Assembly: GCF_000304335.1 (NCBI RefSeq)
Contig: NZ_CAJF01000013.1
Coordinates: forward strand, 1 to 64,000
Reading direction: 5' to 3'
Length of the DNA stretch: 64,000 nucleotides
From: Microbacterium yannicii PS01
Lineage (GTDB): Bacteria; Actinomycetota; Actinomycetes; Actinomycetales; Microbacteriaceae
Part shown: in pieces, positions 31,222 through 41,484 of the stretch
Layout: every line of letters begins with the position of its first letter
Position numbering within the stretch: the first letter of the stretch is position 1
Notes under the pieces: generated by a model
The model's input: only the letters and a program-made list of their open reading frames with translations
Databases searched by the model: none
Told to the model about the DNA's origin: nothing
Made by a program: the position numbers and the translations under genes

Positions 31222-32673
31222 ATGACCGCCGACGCGAGCACGACCTCCCACGACGCTCTGCTCGCTCGCCTTGAGGCGCTCGAGGCAGAGAATGCGCGAT
31301 TGCGCGACCTCTCGACAGCCGGGGCCTCGGAGCCGCCGACCGTCGGGAAGGACCGGCCGGGCGGCAGCCGCTGGCGCGCCTTCCTGTCGGCTCTGTGCAT
31401 CGTGATCGCCACGATCCTCGTCCCGGTCTCGATCGTCGCGGCGTGGGCGCGGGTCGAGCTCGTGGAAGAGACCCGGTTCGTCGAGACCTTCGCGCCCCTG
31501 GCCGATGATCCGGCGGTCCAGACGCTGGTGGCGGACCAGGTGATCCTCGCGCTGGAGGACGCCGTCGATCTCGAAGGCGTCACCAACGACCTGTTCGACG
31601 GCCTCCAGCAGCTGGATCTTCCGCCGCGCGCCCTGACCGCGCTGGATCTGCTGCGCACCCCCGCGGTGCAGGGCCTGCAGGGCCTCGTCGACACCGCCGT
31701 CACCCGGCTCGTGCAATCCGACGCGTTCGCCGATGTCTGGGAGACGGCGCTGCAGGCGAGCCACCGATCCCTCGCGGCGGTGGCCGCGGGCGGCACCTCC
31801 AGCGGTGCGGTGGTCATCGGCGAGGGCGGCGAGCTGGGCATCCAGCTCGGACCCGTCATCGAAGAGGTCAAGGAGCGGCTCGTCGAGCGCGGCATCGGAT
31901 TCGCGTCCTCGATCCCGGTGATCGACAGGACGATCGTCGTCGCTCAGAGCGATGCTCTCACTCTCGTGGGCACCGTCTACAACCTGGCGGTGTCGGTGGG
32001 CTGGTGGACGCCGATCGTCGCGCTCGTGCTCTTCGTGGCGGGCATCCTGATCGCGCGCCGGCGCTCCACCGCGGTGCTCGGCGCCGGAGCCGGCATCGCC
32101 CTCGGCAGCGGCGTGCTCGCGATCGGGCTGGCCATCGCCGGTTCGGTCCTGCAGCTGAGCGCTCCGAGCCTCGGCGTGTCGTCGGGGGCTCTCGGGGCGA
32201 TCTACGAGCAGGTCACGCGTGCGATGCGCGACACCGCGGTGGTGCTGACGCTCATCGGGCTGGTCATCGCCGTGATCGCGTGGACGTCGGGGCGTTGGCG
32301 AGGCGCGCGCGCCGCGCGCGCCGGAGTCTCGTCGGTCAACGCGGGGCTGCGGGGCGCTGCGCTCGAGCGCGGCATCGACACGGGACGGGTCGGGGCGTGG
32401 TTGTACGCGCAGCGGCTGCTGGTGCGCCTCGTCCTGGGCGTTCTCGCCGTCACCTGGCTGATGCTGCTGCGTCCGCTGAGCGTGGGCGAGGTGTTCCTGG
32501 TGCTCGTGGTGTGGCTGGTGGTCTGGTGGGTCACCGAGCTGCTGCAGCGCCGTCCTGACGACAGCGTCGCAGACCCCGCCCTCTCGGACGCAGCAGACGA
32601 GGTGAGACCTCAGGGAGCGACAGCGGATGCCGCGACCCCAGCGGCCGCGGCATCCGTCGTACCTCGCTCCTAG
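31222..32673 (+). CDS. Multispanning membrane protein of unknown function
   Basis: 483 residues. A short N-terminal heptad stretch (ALLARLEALEAENARLRDL) predicts a coiled coil. One transmembrane helix near 55-75 is followed by an extracytoplasmic region of about 150 residues (EETRFVETFAPLADDPAVQTLVADQVILALED...), then a cluster of helices and an Ala/Pro-rich cytoplasmic tail. Similar unnamed proteins occur in actinobacteria. A TATAAG box and GGGG just before the ATG allow either leaderless or short-leader initiation. Its TAG stop overlaps the metE TAG stop. Confidence 0.8.
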   Translation: MTADASTTSHDALLARLEALEAENARLRDLSTAGASEPPTVGKDRPGGSRWRAFLSALCIVIATILVPVSIVAAWARVELVEETRFVETFAPLADDPAVQTLVADQVILALEDAVDLEGVTNDLFDGLQQLDLPPRALTALDLLRTPAVQGLQGLVDTAVTRLVQSDAFADVWETALQASHRSLAAVAAGGTSSGAVVIGEGGELGIQLGPVIEEVKERLVERGIGFASSIPVIDRTIVVAQSDALTLVGTVYNLAVSVGWWTPIVALVLFVAGILIARRRSTAVLGAGAGIALGSGVLAIGLAIAGSVLQLSAPSLGVSSGALGAIYEQVTRAMRDTAVVLTLIGLVIAVIAWTSGRWRGARAARAGVSSVNAGLRGAALERGIDTGRVGAWLYAQRLLVRLVLGVLAVTWLMLLRPLSVGEVFLVLVVWLVVWWVTELLQRRPDDSVADPALSDAADEVRPQGATADAATPAAAASVVPRS

Positions 32674-35033
32674 ACCGGGACCTCGACGTTCTCGCGCACG
32701 ACCCGCGCCGCCTCGACGAGGTTGCGCAGTGACGTCACCGTCTCGTCATAGCCGCGCGTCTTGAGACCGCAGTCCGGGTTCACCCAGACACGGCGCACCG
32801 GCAGCTCGGCGACGGCCCTGTCGAGCAGTTCGGTGAGCTCGGCGACCGACGGCACGCGCGGCGAGTGGATGTCGTAGACGCCGGGTCCGACGCCGTGCGC
32901 GAAGCCGGAGGCGGCGATGTCGCCGATCACCTCTCCGCGGCTGCGTGCCGCCTCGATGGACGTGACGTCGGCGTCGAGAGCGGCGATCGCATCGATGACG
33001 ACGTCGAACTCGGAGTAGCACAGATGCGTGTGCACCTGGGTGGCCACGGCGGCTCCGGCCGTCGCGAGCCGGAATGAGCCCACGGACCAGTCGAGGTAGG
33101 TCGGCTGGTCGGCCTTTTTCAGGGGAAGCAGCTCCCGCAGCGCCGGCTCGTCGACCTGGATGACGCCGATGCCGGCCGCCTCGAGGTCGGTGATCTCGTC
33201 ACGCAGCGCGAGCGCCACCTGGTTCGCGGTGTCGGCGAGGGGCTGGTCGTCGCGCACGTACGACCACGCCAGTATCGTCACCGGTCCGGTCAGCATGCCC
33301 TTCATGGGCTTGTCGGTGAGCGACTGCGCGAACGTCGACCAGGCGACGGTGATCGGCGCCGGACGCGCCACGTCGCCCCACAGGATGGACGGACGGGTGG
33401 CCCGGGAGCCGTACGACTGCACCCAGCCGTTGCGTGTCACGGCGAACCCGTCGAGGTGCTCGGCGAAGTACTGCACCATGTCGTTGCGCTCGGCCTCGCC
33501 GTGCACCAGCACATCCAGCCCGATCCTCTCCTGGAGCTCGACGACCCGCGCGATCTCATCGCGCAGGAATCCCTCGTACTCGCCACTGGCGAGCTCTCCC
33601 GCCGTGTGGCGGGCTCGGGCACGGCGGATGTCGCCGGTCTGCGGGAACGATCCGATCGTCGTGGTCGGCAGCACCGGCAGACCGAGGGCTGCGTCTTGGG
33701 CGGCGACGCGGTCCTCATAGTCGCCGCGCGCGAAATCCTCCTCCCGCAGCGCAGCGGCGCGATCGCGCACTGCGCCGTCGCGCACGCCGGGAGCACTGCG
33801 GCGGTCCACGAGTGCGGCGGATGCCTCGTCCAGCTCGGCCTCGATCGACGGACGTCCCTCTGCCAGGCCTCTGGCGAGCGCGGCCACCTGCGCGGTCTTC
33901 TGATCGGCGAATGCCAGCCACGTCGCCAGACGCGGTGCGAGATCGGGCTCGTCCGCGACGTCGTGAGGAACGTGCTGCAGTGAGGTCGACGTGCCGGCCG
34001 CGACGGCACCCGCGCCGAGCGCGCGAAGCTGCTCGAGCTTGTGCCACGCGTTCTCGAGGTCGCCCCGCCAGATGTTGCGCCCGTCCACCACGCCTCCGAC
34101 GAGCGTCTTGTCCGCCAGCCCCGGCACGGCAGCGGGGATCGCGCCGCGGGTGAGGTCGAGCGCGAGTCCCTCGACGGGTGAAGCGGCGAGCGCGGTCCAC
34201 GCCTCCGCGGACAGCTGCGCGTAGGGGGCGGCGACGAGGATCGCGGGTCGACTGGCGGCGTGGCCGAGCACGTCATAGGCCCGGGTGGCGGCGTCGGCGA
34301 GGCGGCCGGGTGAGGCGGGAAGGCTCTCGCTCACCAGGGCCGGCTCATCGAGCTGCACCCACTCCGTCCCGGCAGCGCGCAGCGCGGCGAGAAGCTGTGC
34401 ATACACCGGCAGCAGATCCTCCAGCCGGCTGAGGGGGTCGAAGCCCGGTCCGGCCACATCCGTCGGCTTGGCCAAGGCCAGGAGCGTCACCGGGCCGACG
34501 ACGACGGGCCGGACCGTGTAGCCGTCGGCCTTGGCCTCGGCCACCTGGCGCACCAGGCGATCGCTGGACAGGGCGAACGCCGTCTCGGGACCGATCTCGG
34601 GGACGAGGTAGTGGTAGTTCGTGTCGAACCACTTCGTCATCTCGAGCGGCGCATGCTCGCCGGCTCCGCGCGCGGCTGTGAAGTAGGCGTCGAGCTCGGC
34701 CGCGGCTCCGCACCGGCGGCCGTCGGCCGGCTCGGCGAAGCGCGCCGGCAGGGCGCCGACGGTGGCGGCGGCATCCAGTACCTGGTCGTAGAACGAGAAC
34801 GTCTCGGGGATCGACGAGTCTCCGCGGCCGAGGCCGAGCGCCGCCAGCCGTTCGCGGGTGGCGCGGCGCAGGCCGCCGGCGATCTGCTCCAGGCCGTCGG
34901 CGTCGAGGCGGCCGGCCCAGTGCGCCTCGACCGCGCGCTTCAGCTCACGGCGCGGGCCGATTCGGGGGTAGCCGAGAATCGTCCCCTGCGGGAACGGAGG
35001 GTGTGACTCGGAATGTGGGCGAGGGGTGGTCAT
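32670..35033 (-). CDS. metE: Cobalamin-independent methionine synthase
   Basis: 787 residues, two homologous barrels. The N-terminal half starts TILGYPRIGPRRELKRAVEAHWAG. The C-terminal catalytic half has VLVHGEAERNDMVQYFAE, HTHLCYSEF (zinc-binding His and Cys) and NPDCGLKTRGYDE (zinc Cys and homocysteine site). It transfers methyl from polyglutamyl methyl-THF to homocysteine. The ATG overlaps the metF stop (ATGA). Its stop overlaps that of the convergent membrane-protein gene. Confidence 0.97.
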   Translation of the reverse strand: MTTPRPHSESHPPFPQGTILGYPRIGPRRELKRAVEAHWAGRLDADGLEQIAGGLRRATRERLAALGLGRGDSSIPETFSFYDQVLDAAATVGALPARFAEPADGRRCGAAAELDAYFTAARGAGEHAPLEMTKWFDTNYHYLVPEIGPETAFALSSDRLVRQVAEAKADGYTVRPVVVGPVTLLALAKPTDVAGPGFDPLSRLEDLLPVYAQLLAALRAAGTEWVQLDEPALVSESLPASPGRLADAATRAYDVLGHAASRPAILVAAPYAQLSAEAWTALAASPVEGLALDLTRGAIPAAVPGLADKTLVGGVVDGRNIWRGDLENAWHKLEQLRALGAGAVAAGTSTSLQHVPHDVADEPDLAPRLATWLAFADQKTAQVAALARGLAEGRPSIEAELDEASAALVDRRSAPGVRDGAVRDRAAALREEDFARGDYEDRVAAQDAALGLPVLPTTTIGSFPQTGDIRRARARHTAGELASGEYEGFLRDEIARVVELQERIGLDVLVHGEAERNDMVQYFAEHLDGFAVTRNGWVQSYGSRATRPSILWGDVARPAPITVAWSTFAQSLTDKPMKGMLTGPVTILAWSYVRDDQPLADTANQVALALRDEITDLEAAGIGVIQVDEPALRELLPLKKADQPTYLDWSVGSFRLATAGAAVATQVHTHLCYSEFDVVIDAIAALDADVTSIEAARSRGEVIGDIAASGFAHGVGPGVYDIHSPRVPSVAELTELLDRAVAELPVRRVWVNPDCGLKTRGYDETVTSLRNLVEAARVVRENVEVPV

Positions 35034-35989
35034 CGTGCGGCCTCCTTCTGGCGCGGATGGGTGAGGATCCCGGCCTCGCGGAGCACCGCGAGGACCGTGT
35101 CGTGGTTGTTGAACGCGTAGAGGTGCACGCCGGGCGCACCGCCCGCGACGACGTCACGGGCGAGCTGAGCCGCGTACGCCACGCCGAACTCGTGCTGCCC
35201 CTCGGACGTCGGCTCGATCTCGAGCCCGATCGCCAGCTGCGCGGGCAGGGGTTCGCCGGTGAGCTCGAGCACTCGGCGCAGCCGTGTGGGCGAGGTCACC
35301 GGCATGATCCCGGGGAGGATCGGGAGCGTCACACCCGAGTCGCGGGAACGCTGCACGAAACCGAGGTAGTCGTCGGCGTGGAAGAACAGCTGCGAGATGG
35401 CCAGGGTGGCGCCCGCCGCCTCCTTCGCCAGCAGCGCGTCGATGTGCTCGCTCGCGTGCCGCGACCGCGGATGCCCGTTGGGAAAAGCCGCCACCGCGAT
35501 GTCGACGGAACGTCGACGCTCGACGCGCACCGCGCCCGGCACTCCCGGAATGGGCGCCTCGGTGTACGGCGCACGCTCGGCCTGCACACGATCGATCAGC
35601 TGCACCAGCTGCGCGGCGCTCTCGAGATCACCGAGGAACGCGTCGTCCTCCGACAGTCCTTCCGGGGGATCGCCCCGCAGCGCGAGGAAGCTCGTGATGC
35701 CGGCATCCAGGAACTCGCGGATGAGTGACGCGGCTCCTGCCCAGGTGTTGCCGACGCAGGTGAGATGCGCGAGCGGCTCGATGTGCGTCTCGCGGAGGAT
35801 GTGGGTCAGCAGCTCCAGGGATCGGCCACCGGTGGAGCCGCCGGCGCCGTAGGTCACCGAGATGAAGCGCGGGTCGACGCGGGCCAGATGGCGGATGGTC
35901 TCGTGCAGCGCGGCGACACCGGCCTCGGAGCGAGGCGGGTAGACCTCGAACGAGACGGGCACAGGGGGCATGCGCAGATCGATCGGCAT
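35030..35989 (-). CDS. metF: 5,10-Methylenetetrahydrofolate reductase
   Basis: About 319-residue TIM-barrel flavoenzyme. SFEVYPPRSEAG near the N-terminus, FISVTYGAGGSTGGRSLELLTHI, HLTCVGNTW and FLALRGDPPEG are family signatures. It supplies methyl-THF to the coupled MetE. I chose the ATG at 35989 (MPIDLRMPPVPVSFEVYPP); upstream in-frame codons are non-conserved. The 262-bp gap to the divergent peptidase gene holds no riboswitch I recognise. Confidence 0.94.
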   Translation of the reverse strand: MPIDLRMPPVPVSFEVYPPRSEAGVAALHETIRHLARVDPRFISVTYGAGGSTGGRSLELLTHILRETHIEPLAHLTCVGNTWAGAASLIREFLDAGITSFLALRGDPPEGLSEDDAFLGDLESAAQLVQLIDRVQAERAPYTEAPIPGVPGAVRVERRRSVDIAVAAFPNGHPRSRHASEHIDALLAKEAAGATLAISQLFFHADDYLGFVQRSRDSGVTLPILPGIMPVTSPTRLRRVLELTGEPLPAQLAIGLEIEPTSEGQHEFGVAYAAQLARDVVAGGAPGVHLYAFNNHDTVLAVLREAGILTHPRQKEAAR

Positions 35990-36251
35990 GGTGGGCTTCT
36001 CGGTGATCGTGGGCGGACAGAGGCCGGGCGGCCGTGACACCTCGCACCTGCCGGATCGGCGGTGGGGTATCGAACGGGCGGGTGCCGGGCTCGGCTGTCG
36101 CTCCTGCCCGGCCCCGATCTCTCGGGGGCGTCCTCACGGACGACCGGGCGACGATTGCTCCACGGTAGCGGCGCGTCAACGGACCGGTCCTTCCTGTGAC
36201 CTTCTGTTTCGCCGGGACCCGATCGCGCCGCGGCCCCGTACCGTGGTGTAC

Positions 36252-38186
36252 GTGACGACGCCTTCCGATCAGGTCCTCAACTACGGGTCGTGGCCCTCGC
36301 CGGTATCGGCGACCGACGTGTCGGCTGCCTCCTCCCGACTGGACGGCGCCCGCTTCGTCGGCGACGAGGTGTGGTGGGGCGAGTCCGTGCCCGTGGAAGG
36401 CGGCCGCACCGCGGTGCGCCGGATGACGGCATCCGGGACCGTCGAAGACGTGATCGCGGCCCCGTGGAATGCCCGCTCACGCGTGCACGAGTACGGCGGC
36501 GGCTCGTGGACGACGTCGGACGACGGCGTGCTGTTCTTCGTCGAGAAGACAGACCAGCGGGTGTGGCGCCTGGCCCCGGGCGAACTGCCCCGGCCGATCA
36601 CGCCCTCGACGGGTGATGTCCGATTCGGCGGCCTGACGTGGCAGGGCGGCCGGCTTCTGGCCGTTCGCGAGGCCCACGGCGACGCGGATGTGCCGGAGCG
36701 TGACGTCGTCGAGATCGCATCCGACGGCCACGGGCCTGGGGCTGCCTCCTCCGTGCGTCCGCTCGTCGCCGACAGCGATTTCGTGGCCCAGCCCGCCCTG
36801 TCTCCTGACGGCGGGCATCTCGCGTGGATCGCGTGGAACCATCCCGACATGGCGTGGGACCGCGCCGAGCTGCGCATCGGGCGCCTCGAGGACGGCGTCG
36901 TCGCGGAGTGGACGACGGTCGCCGGCGGCGCCTCCTCTCCGCTGCAGCCGGTGTGGATCGACGACGAGGACCTGCTCTACAGCGACGACCCGTCGGGTCG
37001 ATGGAACGTGTGGCGCATGCGGCTCACCGCCGACCTGCGGCACGAGGCCGTCGCGCCGGCCGACGCCGACACCGGCGGCCCCCTGTGGTCGCTCGGTCCC
37101 CGCTGGTTCGCCCGCCTCGACGACGGCCGCATCGTGTCCGTGCGCACTCACGGCTCGGACCGGCTCGTGGTGATCGACCCCGACGGCACCGTACGCGACC
37201 TCCGGATCGACGCCGTGACGCGCCTGTCGATCGAAGACGTGCGAGGCACTCAGCTGCTGGTGTCGGGTGCGGGCTCCGCCGGTGCCGGACTGTGGCAGCT
37301 CGACGTCGATCGCCCCGGCGAGGCGCGGGCGATCGTCGGCGGCTCCTCACCGTGGGGTGCGGAATGGATGCCGATCGCCCGGCGCTTCACCGTGGACGGC
37401 CCGCACGGACCCGTCCACGCCTTCGACTACCCGCCCACCAATCCCATGGTCACCGGCCCTGCGGACGAGCGTCCGCCGTACGTCGTCTTCGTGCACGGCG
37501 GACCGACCGATCACGTCGGGGGCGCGGCATCCGGCCGCATCGCGTTCTTCACCAGCCGTGGAATCGGCGTGCTCGACGTCAACTACGGAGGCTCGAGCGG
37601 CTACGGCCGCGCCTACCGCGAGCGGCTTCGCGGGCAGTGGGGGGTGGTCGACGTGGACGACGTCGTCGCCGCGGCGCGCGGTCTCGCAGACGCCGGCATC
37701 GCCGACCCGGCGCGCCTCGCGATCGCCGGAGGTTCCGCGGGGGGTTGGACGGTGCTCTGCGCCGTCACGAGGTCCGACGTCTTCGGGGCCGGCATCAGCC
37801 GGTACGGCGTCGCCGACCTGCGCCGGCTCGCCGCCGACACCCACGACTTCGAGGCCCGCTACCTCGACGGCATGGTCGGTCCCCTGCCCGACGCCGAGTG
37901 GCTCTACGTCGAGCGGTCACCGCTGTCGCACCTGGACCGCCTCCGGACGCCACTGCTCATCGAGCAGGGCCTCGACGACCTCGTCGTGCCTCCCTCGCAG
38001 TCCGAGGCGGTGCGTGATGCACTCGTCACGAACGGCGTGCGACACGCCTACCTCGGCTTCGAGGGCGAGGGTCACGGATTCCGTCGGGCCGAGACGGTCA
38101 TCCGCACGATGGAGGCCGAGCTGGCGTTCCTCGGGCAGATCTTCGGCTTCCCGACCCCCGGAGTGCCGCCCCTCGACCTCGACTAG
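36252..38186 (+). CDS. S9 family (prolyl oligopeptidase-like) peptidase
   Basis: 644 residues. An N-terminal beta-propeller (about 1-370, with repeats such as SRVHEYGGGSWTTSDDGVLFFVEK) precedes an alpha/beta-hydrolase domain. The latter has FVHGGPTDHVGG, the nucleophile serine in AIAGGSAGGWTVL, the aspartate in IEQGLDDLVVPP and the histidine in FEGEGHGFRRAE. It probably cleaves short peptides in the cytoplasm; no signal peptide is seen. The GTG start lies 7 nt after a TACCGT box (36239-36244), the leaderless pattern. Confidence 0.93.
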   Translation: MTTPSDQVLNYGSWPSPVSATDVSAASSRLDGARFVGDEVWWGESVPVEGGRTAVRRMTASGTVEDVIAAPWNARSRVHEYGGGSWTTSDDGVLFFVEKTDQRVWRLAPGELPRPITPSTGDVRFGGLTWQGGRLLAVREAHGDADVPERDVVEIASDGHGPGAASSVRPLVADSDFVAQPALSPDGGHLAWIAWNHPDMAWDRAELRIGRLEDGVVAEWTTVAGGASSPLQPVWIDDEDLLYSDDPSGRWNVWRMRLTADLRHEAVAPADADTGGPLWSLGPRWFARLDDGRIVSVRTHGSDRLVVIDPDGTVRDLRIDAVTRLSIEDVRGTQLLVSGAGSAGAGLWQLDVDRPGEARAIVGGSSPWGAEWMPIARRFTVDGPHGPVHAFDYPPTNPMVTGPADERPPYVVFVHGGPTDHVGGAASGRIAFFTSRGIGVLDVNYGGSSGYGRAYRERLRGQWGVVDVDDVVAAARGLADAGIADPARLAIAGGSAGGWTVLCAVTRSDVFGAGISRYGVADLRRLAADTHDFEARYLDGMVGPLPDAEWLYVERSPLSHLDRLRTPLLIEQGLDDLVVPPSQSEAVRDALVTNGVRHAYLGFEGEGHGFRRAETVIRTMEAELAFLGQIFGFPTPGVPPLDLD

Positions 38187-39715
38187 CGGAGGAAGGGCTC
38201 CAGGCGCGCCGCCAGGTGCTCTCCGACGCGCGCGCGGATCGCGGTGCCGCCCTCCTCGTGCTCCTGCGACAGGATCATGCCCTGCTCGTGGATCGCCGAG
38301 ACGAGGTCGCCGCGATCGTAGGGCACGAGCGCGTGCACCTCGATCGCCGGAAGCGGCAGAGCCGCCTCGATCGCCGCGCGAAGCTCCTCGATGCCCTCAC
38401 CGGTGCGCGACGACGCGAACACCGCCTTGGGCTCGAGGCCACGCAGCACCAACCGGGTGTCGCCGTCGACGAGATCCGCCTTGTTGAAGACCACGAGCTC
38501 GGGGATGTCGCGCGCGCCGACATCGCCGATGACGTCGCGCACGGTCGCGAGCTGGGCGGCCGGATCCGGGTGGGATCCGTCGACGACGTGCAGGATCACA
38601 TCCGCATCGCCGACCTCCTCGAGCGTCGACCGGAAGGCCTCGACGAGCTGGTGCGGCAGGTTCCGCACGAACCCGACGGTGTCGGTCAGCGTGTAGACGC
38701 GGCCGTCGGCGGTCTCGGAGCGGCGGACCGTCGCGTCCAGCGTCGCGAACAGGGCGTTCTCGACGAGCACGCCGGCACTGGTGAGCCGGTTGAGCAGGCT
38801 GGACTTGCCGGCGTTGGTGTAGCCGGCGATCGCCACCGAGGGGACCGTGTTGCGCTTGCGCTCCGCCCGCTTCGCCTCGCGTGCCGGGGAGAAGTCGCGG
38901 ATCTGGCGGCGCAGCTGCGCCATTTTCGTTCGGATGCGACGGCGGTCGAGCTCGATCTTGGTCTCACCGGGCCCGCGCGAGCCCATGCCCGCGCCGCCGG
39001 CGCCGACCTGGCCACCGGCCTGACGGCTCATCGACTCGCCCCACCCGCGCAGGCGGGGAAGGAGGTACTCGAGCTGCGCGAGCTCGACCTGCGCCTTGCC
39101 CTCACGGCTCTTGGCGTGCTGGCTGAAGATGTCGAGGATCACCGTGGTGCGATCGATGACCTTCACCTTGACGACGTCTTCGAGGGCACGCCGCTGGCTC
39201 GGCGCCAGCTCGGTGTCGGCGATCACGGTGTCGGCGCCGACCGCCGCGACGATGTCGCGCAGCTCGTCGGCCTTGCCGCGACCGACATACGTCGCCGGGT
39301 CGGGATGCGGGCGTCGCTGCAGGACGCCGTCGAGCACGACGGCTCCGGCGGTCTCGGCCAGGGCCGACAACTCGCGCAGCGAGTTCTCGGCGTCCTCGGT
39401 CTCTCCCTGAGCGTGCACGCCGACCAGCACCACGTTCTCGAGGCGCAGCTGCCGGTACTCGACCTCGGTGACGTCCTCGAGCTCGGTCGACAGCCCCGGC
39501 ACCCGGCGCAGGGCGGCTCGCTCTTCGCGGTCCCACTGCTCGCCGTCGATGTCGGTCCGCTCGACGGTGGCGTCGTCCTGCAGCGCCTGCGCGGCGCCGC
39601 CGTCTGTGAAGGTGCTGACGCGTACCCCCGAGCGCGCCTCGGCGCGCGCCAGCACACGTTCCACCGGGTCCACCGGCGTCTCGTCCGCGTTCTGGGGGTT
39701 CGTGGTATCCGTCAT
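38183..39715 (-). CDS. hflX: Ribosome-associated GTPase HflX
   Basis: 510 residues. The HflX N domain (VLVGVHAQGETEDAENSLRELSALAETAGAVVLDGVLQRRPHPDPATYVGRGKADEL) and the Gly-rich loop GAGGAGMGSRGPGETKIELDRR lead to a GTPase domain with GYTNAGKSSLLN (P-loop), DTVGF and NKAD. It splits stalled ribosomes. The N-terminal acidic extension is longer than in E. coli. GAAAGGA precedes the ATG. Its TAG stop overlaps the TAG of the convergent peptidase gene on CTAG. Confidence 0.96.
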   Translation of the reverse strand: MTDTTNPQNADETPVDPVERVLARAEARSGVRVSTFTDGGAAQALQDDATVERTDIDGEQWDREERAALRRVPGLSTELEDVTEVEYRQLRLENVVLVGVHAQGETEDAENSLRELSALAETAGAVVLDGVLQRRPHPDPATYVGRGKADELRDIVAAVGADTVIADTELAPSQRRALEDVVKVKVIDRTTVILDIFSQHAKSREGKAQVELAQLEYLLPRLRGWGESMSRQAGGQVGAGGAGMGSRGPGETKIELDRRRIRTKMAQLRRQIRDFSPAREAKRAERKRNTVPSVAIAGYTNAGKSSLLNRLTSAGVLVENALFATLDATVRRSETADGRVYTLTDTVGFVRNLPHQLVEAFRSTLEEVGDADVILHVVDGSHPDPAAQLATVRDVIGDVGARDIPELVVFNKADLVDGDTRLVLRGLEPKAVFASSRTGEGIEELRAAIEAALPLPAIEVHALVPYDRGDLVSAIHEQGMILSQEHEEGGTAIRARVGEHLAARLEPFLR

Positions 39716-39861
39716 GTGTTCCTTTCGGGATGCCTTTTCCGTGCCGATCGGCCGGTTCGAGGCATCCGTGAATTCTACGCTCCGCCTTATGGGGCTCGCC
39801 CCGCGATTCTCGTCTCGCTGGCGCTCCCCCGACGGGAGCTCCTCCGCTAGGCTCGTCAGCC

Positions 39862-40509
39862 ATGGGGAATGACCACTACTTCAGTGCGTCCCCCGCCAGT
39901 GCCGAGAATCTGCGCCGCGTCCGCGTGACGCTCGCGGGTCGCGACCTCGAGCTGACGACTGCGGGCGGGGTTTTCAGTCCCGACCACGTGGATTCGGGCA
40001 CCCAGGTGCTGCTGTCGAACACTCCCCCGCCGCCGCCAGGTGGAGACCTCCTCGATCTCGGCTGCGGATGGGGTCCGATCGCCCTGACCCTGGCCCTCGA
40101 GTCTCCGCACGCCACGGTCTGGGCGGTCGACGTGAACGAACGTGCGCTCGACCTGGTGCGCCGGAACGCCGAGGCGCTCGGTCTCGACAACGTCAACGCG
40201 GCGCTGCCGGACGATGTTCCCGCCGATGTCGTGTTCCGCACCATTCGCTCCAACCCGCCGATCCGCGTCGGGAAGCATGAGCTGCACGGACTCCTGGAGC
40301 AGTGGATCCCCCGCTTGGACGAGCGGTCGGACGCCTGGCTGGTCGTGCAGCGCAACCTCGGGTCGGATTCGCTGCAGCGGTGGCTGGCGGCGACATTCGC
40401 ACAGGGCTTCAGCGTGCACCGAGCGGCGACCGGCCGCGGATTCCGCGTGCTGCGGGTCCGGCGTCACGGCTCGCCCCCGAGTGAGCCGATCCTGCTTCCC
40501 GAGCTGTGA
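39862..40509 (+). CDS. Class I SAM-dependent methyltransferase, RsmC-like
   Basis: 215 residues. LLDLGCGWGPIALTLALESP (SAM motif I), VWAVDVNERALDLVRRNAEALGLDNVNA and SNPPIRVGKHELHGLL (the NPP active-site motif of N2-guanine methyltransferases) mark the MTS/RsmC group. rRNA G methylation is likely, though the exact site is not evident. A TAGGCT box ends 8 nt before the ATG. It is divergent from hflX. Confidence 0.9.
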   Translation: MGNDHYFSASPASAENLRRVRVTLAGRDLELTTAGGVFSPDHVDSGTQVLLSNTPPPPPGGDLLDLGCGWGPIALTLALESPHATVWAVDVNERALDLVRRNAEALGLDNVNAALPDDVPADVVFRTIRSNPPIRVGKHELHGLLEQWIPRLDERSDAWLVVQRNLGSDSLQRWLAATFAQGFSVHRAATGRGFRVLRVRRHGSPPSEPILLPEL

Positions 40510-40572
40510 CGGCGCCGCGCCGCCCGACCCACTGCTCGCCGCGTTCAGGCTGCTGCGTTCAGGCGTCTGAGC

Positions 40573-41445
40573 TCAGGCGAGCGTGACTTCGCCGGAGTAG
40601 ACCAGCGTCGCCGGGCCCGACAGCAGCACGTGCCGCGTGCCGTCGACCTCGGGCATCCGCACGCCCAGCGTTCCGCCGGGGACGTCGACGGACCAGTGAT
40701 CCGGGGCGGCGGGACCCGCCCAGTGCCGGACGGCGAGCGCCGCCGCGGCGACGCCCGTTCCGCAGCTGAGCGTCTCGCCGACGCCACGCTCGAAGACCCG
40801 CATGCGGATGGAGCCGACGCCGTCGCGCACGAGCGGGTCGGCCGGCACGACGAACTCGACGTTCGCGCCGTGGCGCGGCTCGGGGTGCAGCTGCGGCTGC
40901 GCGCTGAGGTCGAGACCGTCGAGCTCGCGCGTGTCGGGCAGCGCCACCACGACATGGGGGTTTCCCACGTCGATGCCGAGGCCCGGCCGCGGCGCGCCGA
41001 TTCCCCGGGCGCGCACGAGCACGTCGCCGTCCTCGATCGCGAAGGACCCGAGGTCGACCTCGATGCCCAGCTCGCTGCGGGTCAGCGTCTTCACCCCGGC
41101 GCGTGTGCCGATCGCCAGCGGGCCGGCATCGAGGGACGCCCAGCCCACCTCCATCAGGTACCGCGCGAACACGCGGATGCCGTTGCCGCACATCTCCGCG
41201 GCCGATCCGTCGGCGTTGCGGTAGTCCATGAACCACTCGGCTCCGGATGCCGCGGCCTCCGCGCCCTCGTCGATCGAGTCCGCACGCACCACACGCAGGA
41301 CGCCGTCCGCGCCGATCCCGAAGCGCCGGTCGCAGAGCACGGCGACCTGATCGTCGGACAGCTCCAGCCGGCCGTCCGGGTCGGGCACGATGACGAAGTC
41401 GTTCCCCGTGCCGTGACCCTTGGTGAACGAGACGGTCTGCGGCAT
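40573..41445 (-). CDS. dapF: Diaminopimelate epimerase
   Basis: 290 residues. The start [25 protein letters not shown], the first catalytic cysteine in [15 protein letters not shown] and the second in [13 protein letters not shown] are conserved. It makes meso-diaminopimelate for lysine and peptidoglycan. A TAGACT box (41452-41457) ends 6 nt before the ATG. It closes miaB-miaA-GNAT-dapF but appears to have its own leaderless promoter. Confidence 0.97.
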   Translation of the reverse strand: MPQTVSFTKGHGTGNDFVIVPDPDGRLELSDDQVAVLCDRRFGIGADGVLRVVRADSIDEGAEAAASGAEWFMDYRNADGSAAEMCGNGIRVFARYLMEVGWASLDAGPLAIGTRAGVKTLTRSELGIEVDLGSFAIEDGDVLVRARGIGAPRPGLGIDVGNPHVVVALPDTRELDGLDLSAQPQLHPEPRHGANVEFVVPADPLVRDGVGSIRMRVFERGVGETLSCGTGVAAAALAVRHWAGPAAPDHWSVDVPGGTLGVRMPEVDGTRHVLLSGPATLVYSGEVTLA

Positions 41446-41484
41446 GGCTCAAGTCTACGGGCGTGCGCCGCGCGATCCGCCCCG

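Noticed and set aside
35990-36251. Possible cobalamin or SAM riboswitch before metF-metE
   Set aside because: I searched by eye for the conserved cores of the cobalamin, SAM-I and SAM-IV types on the minus strand and found none. A covariance-model scan would settle it.
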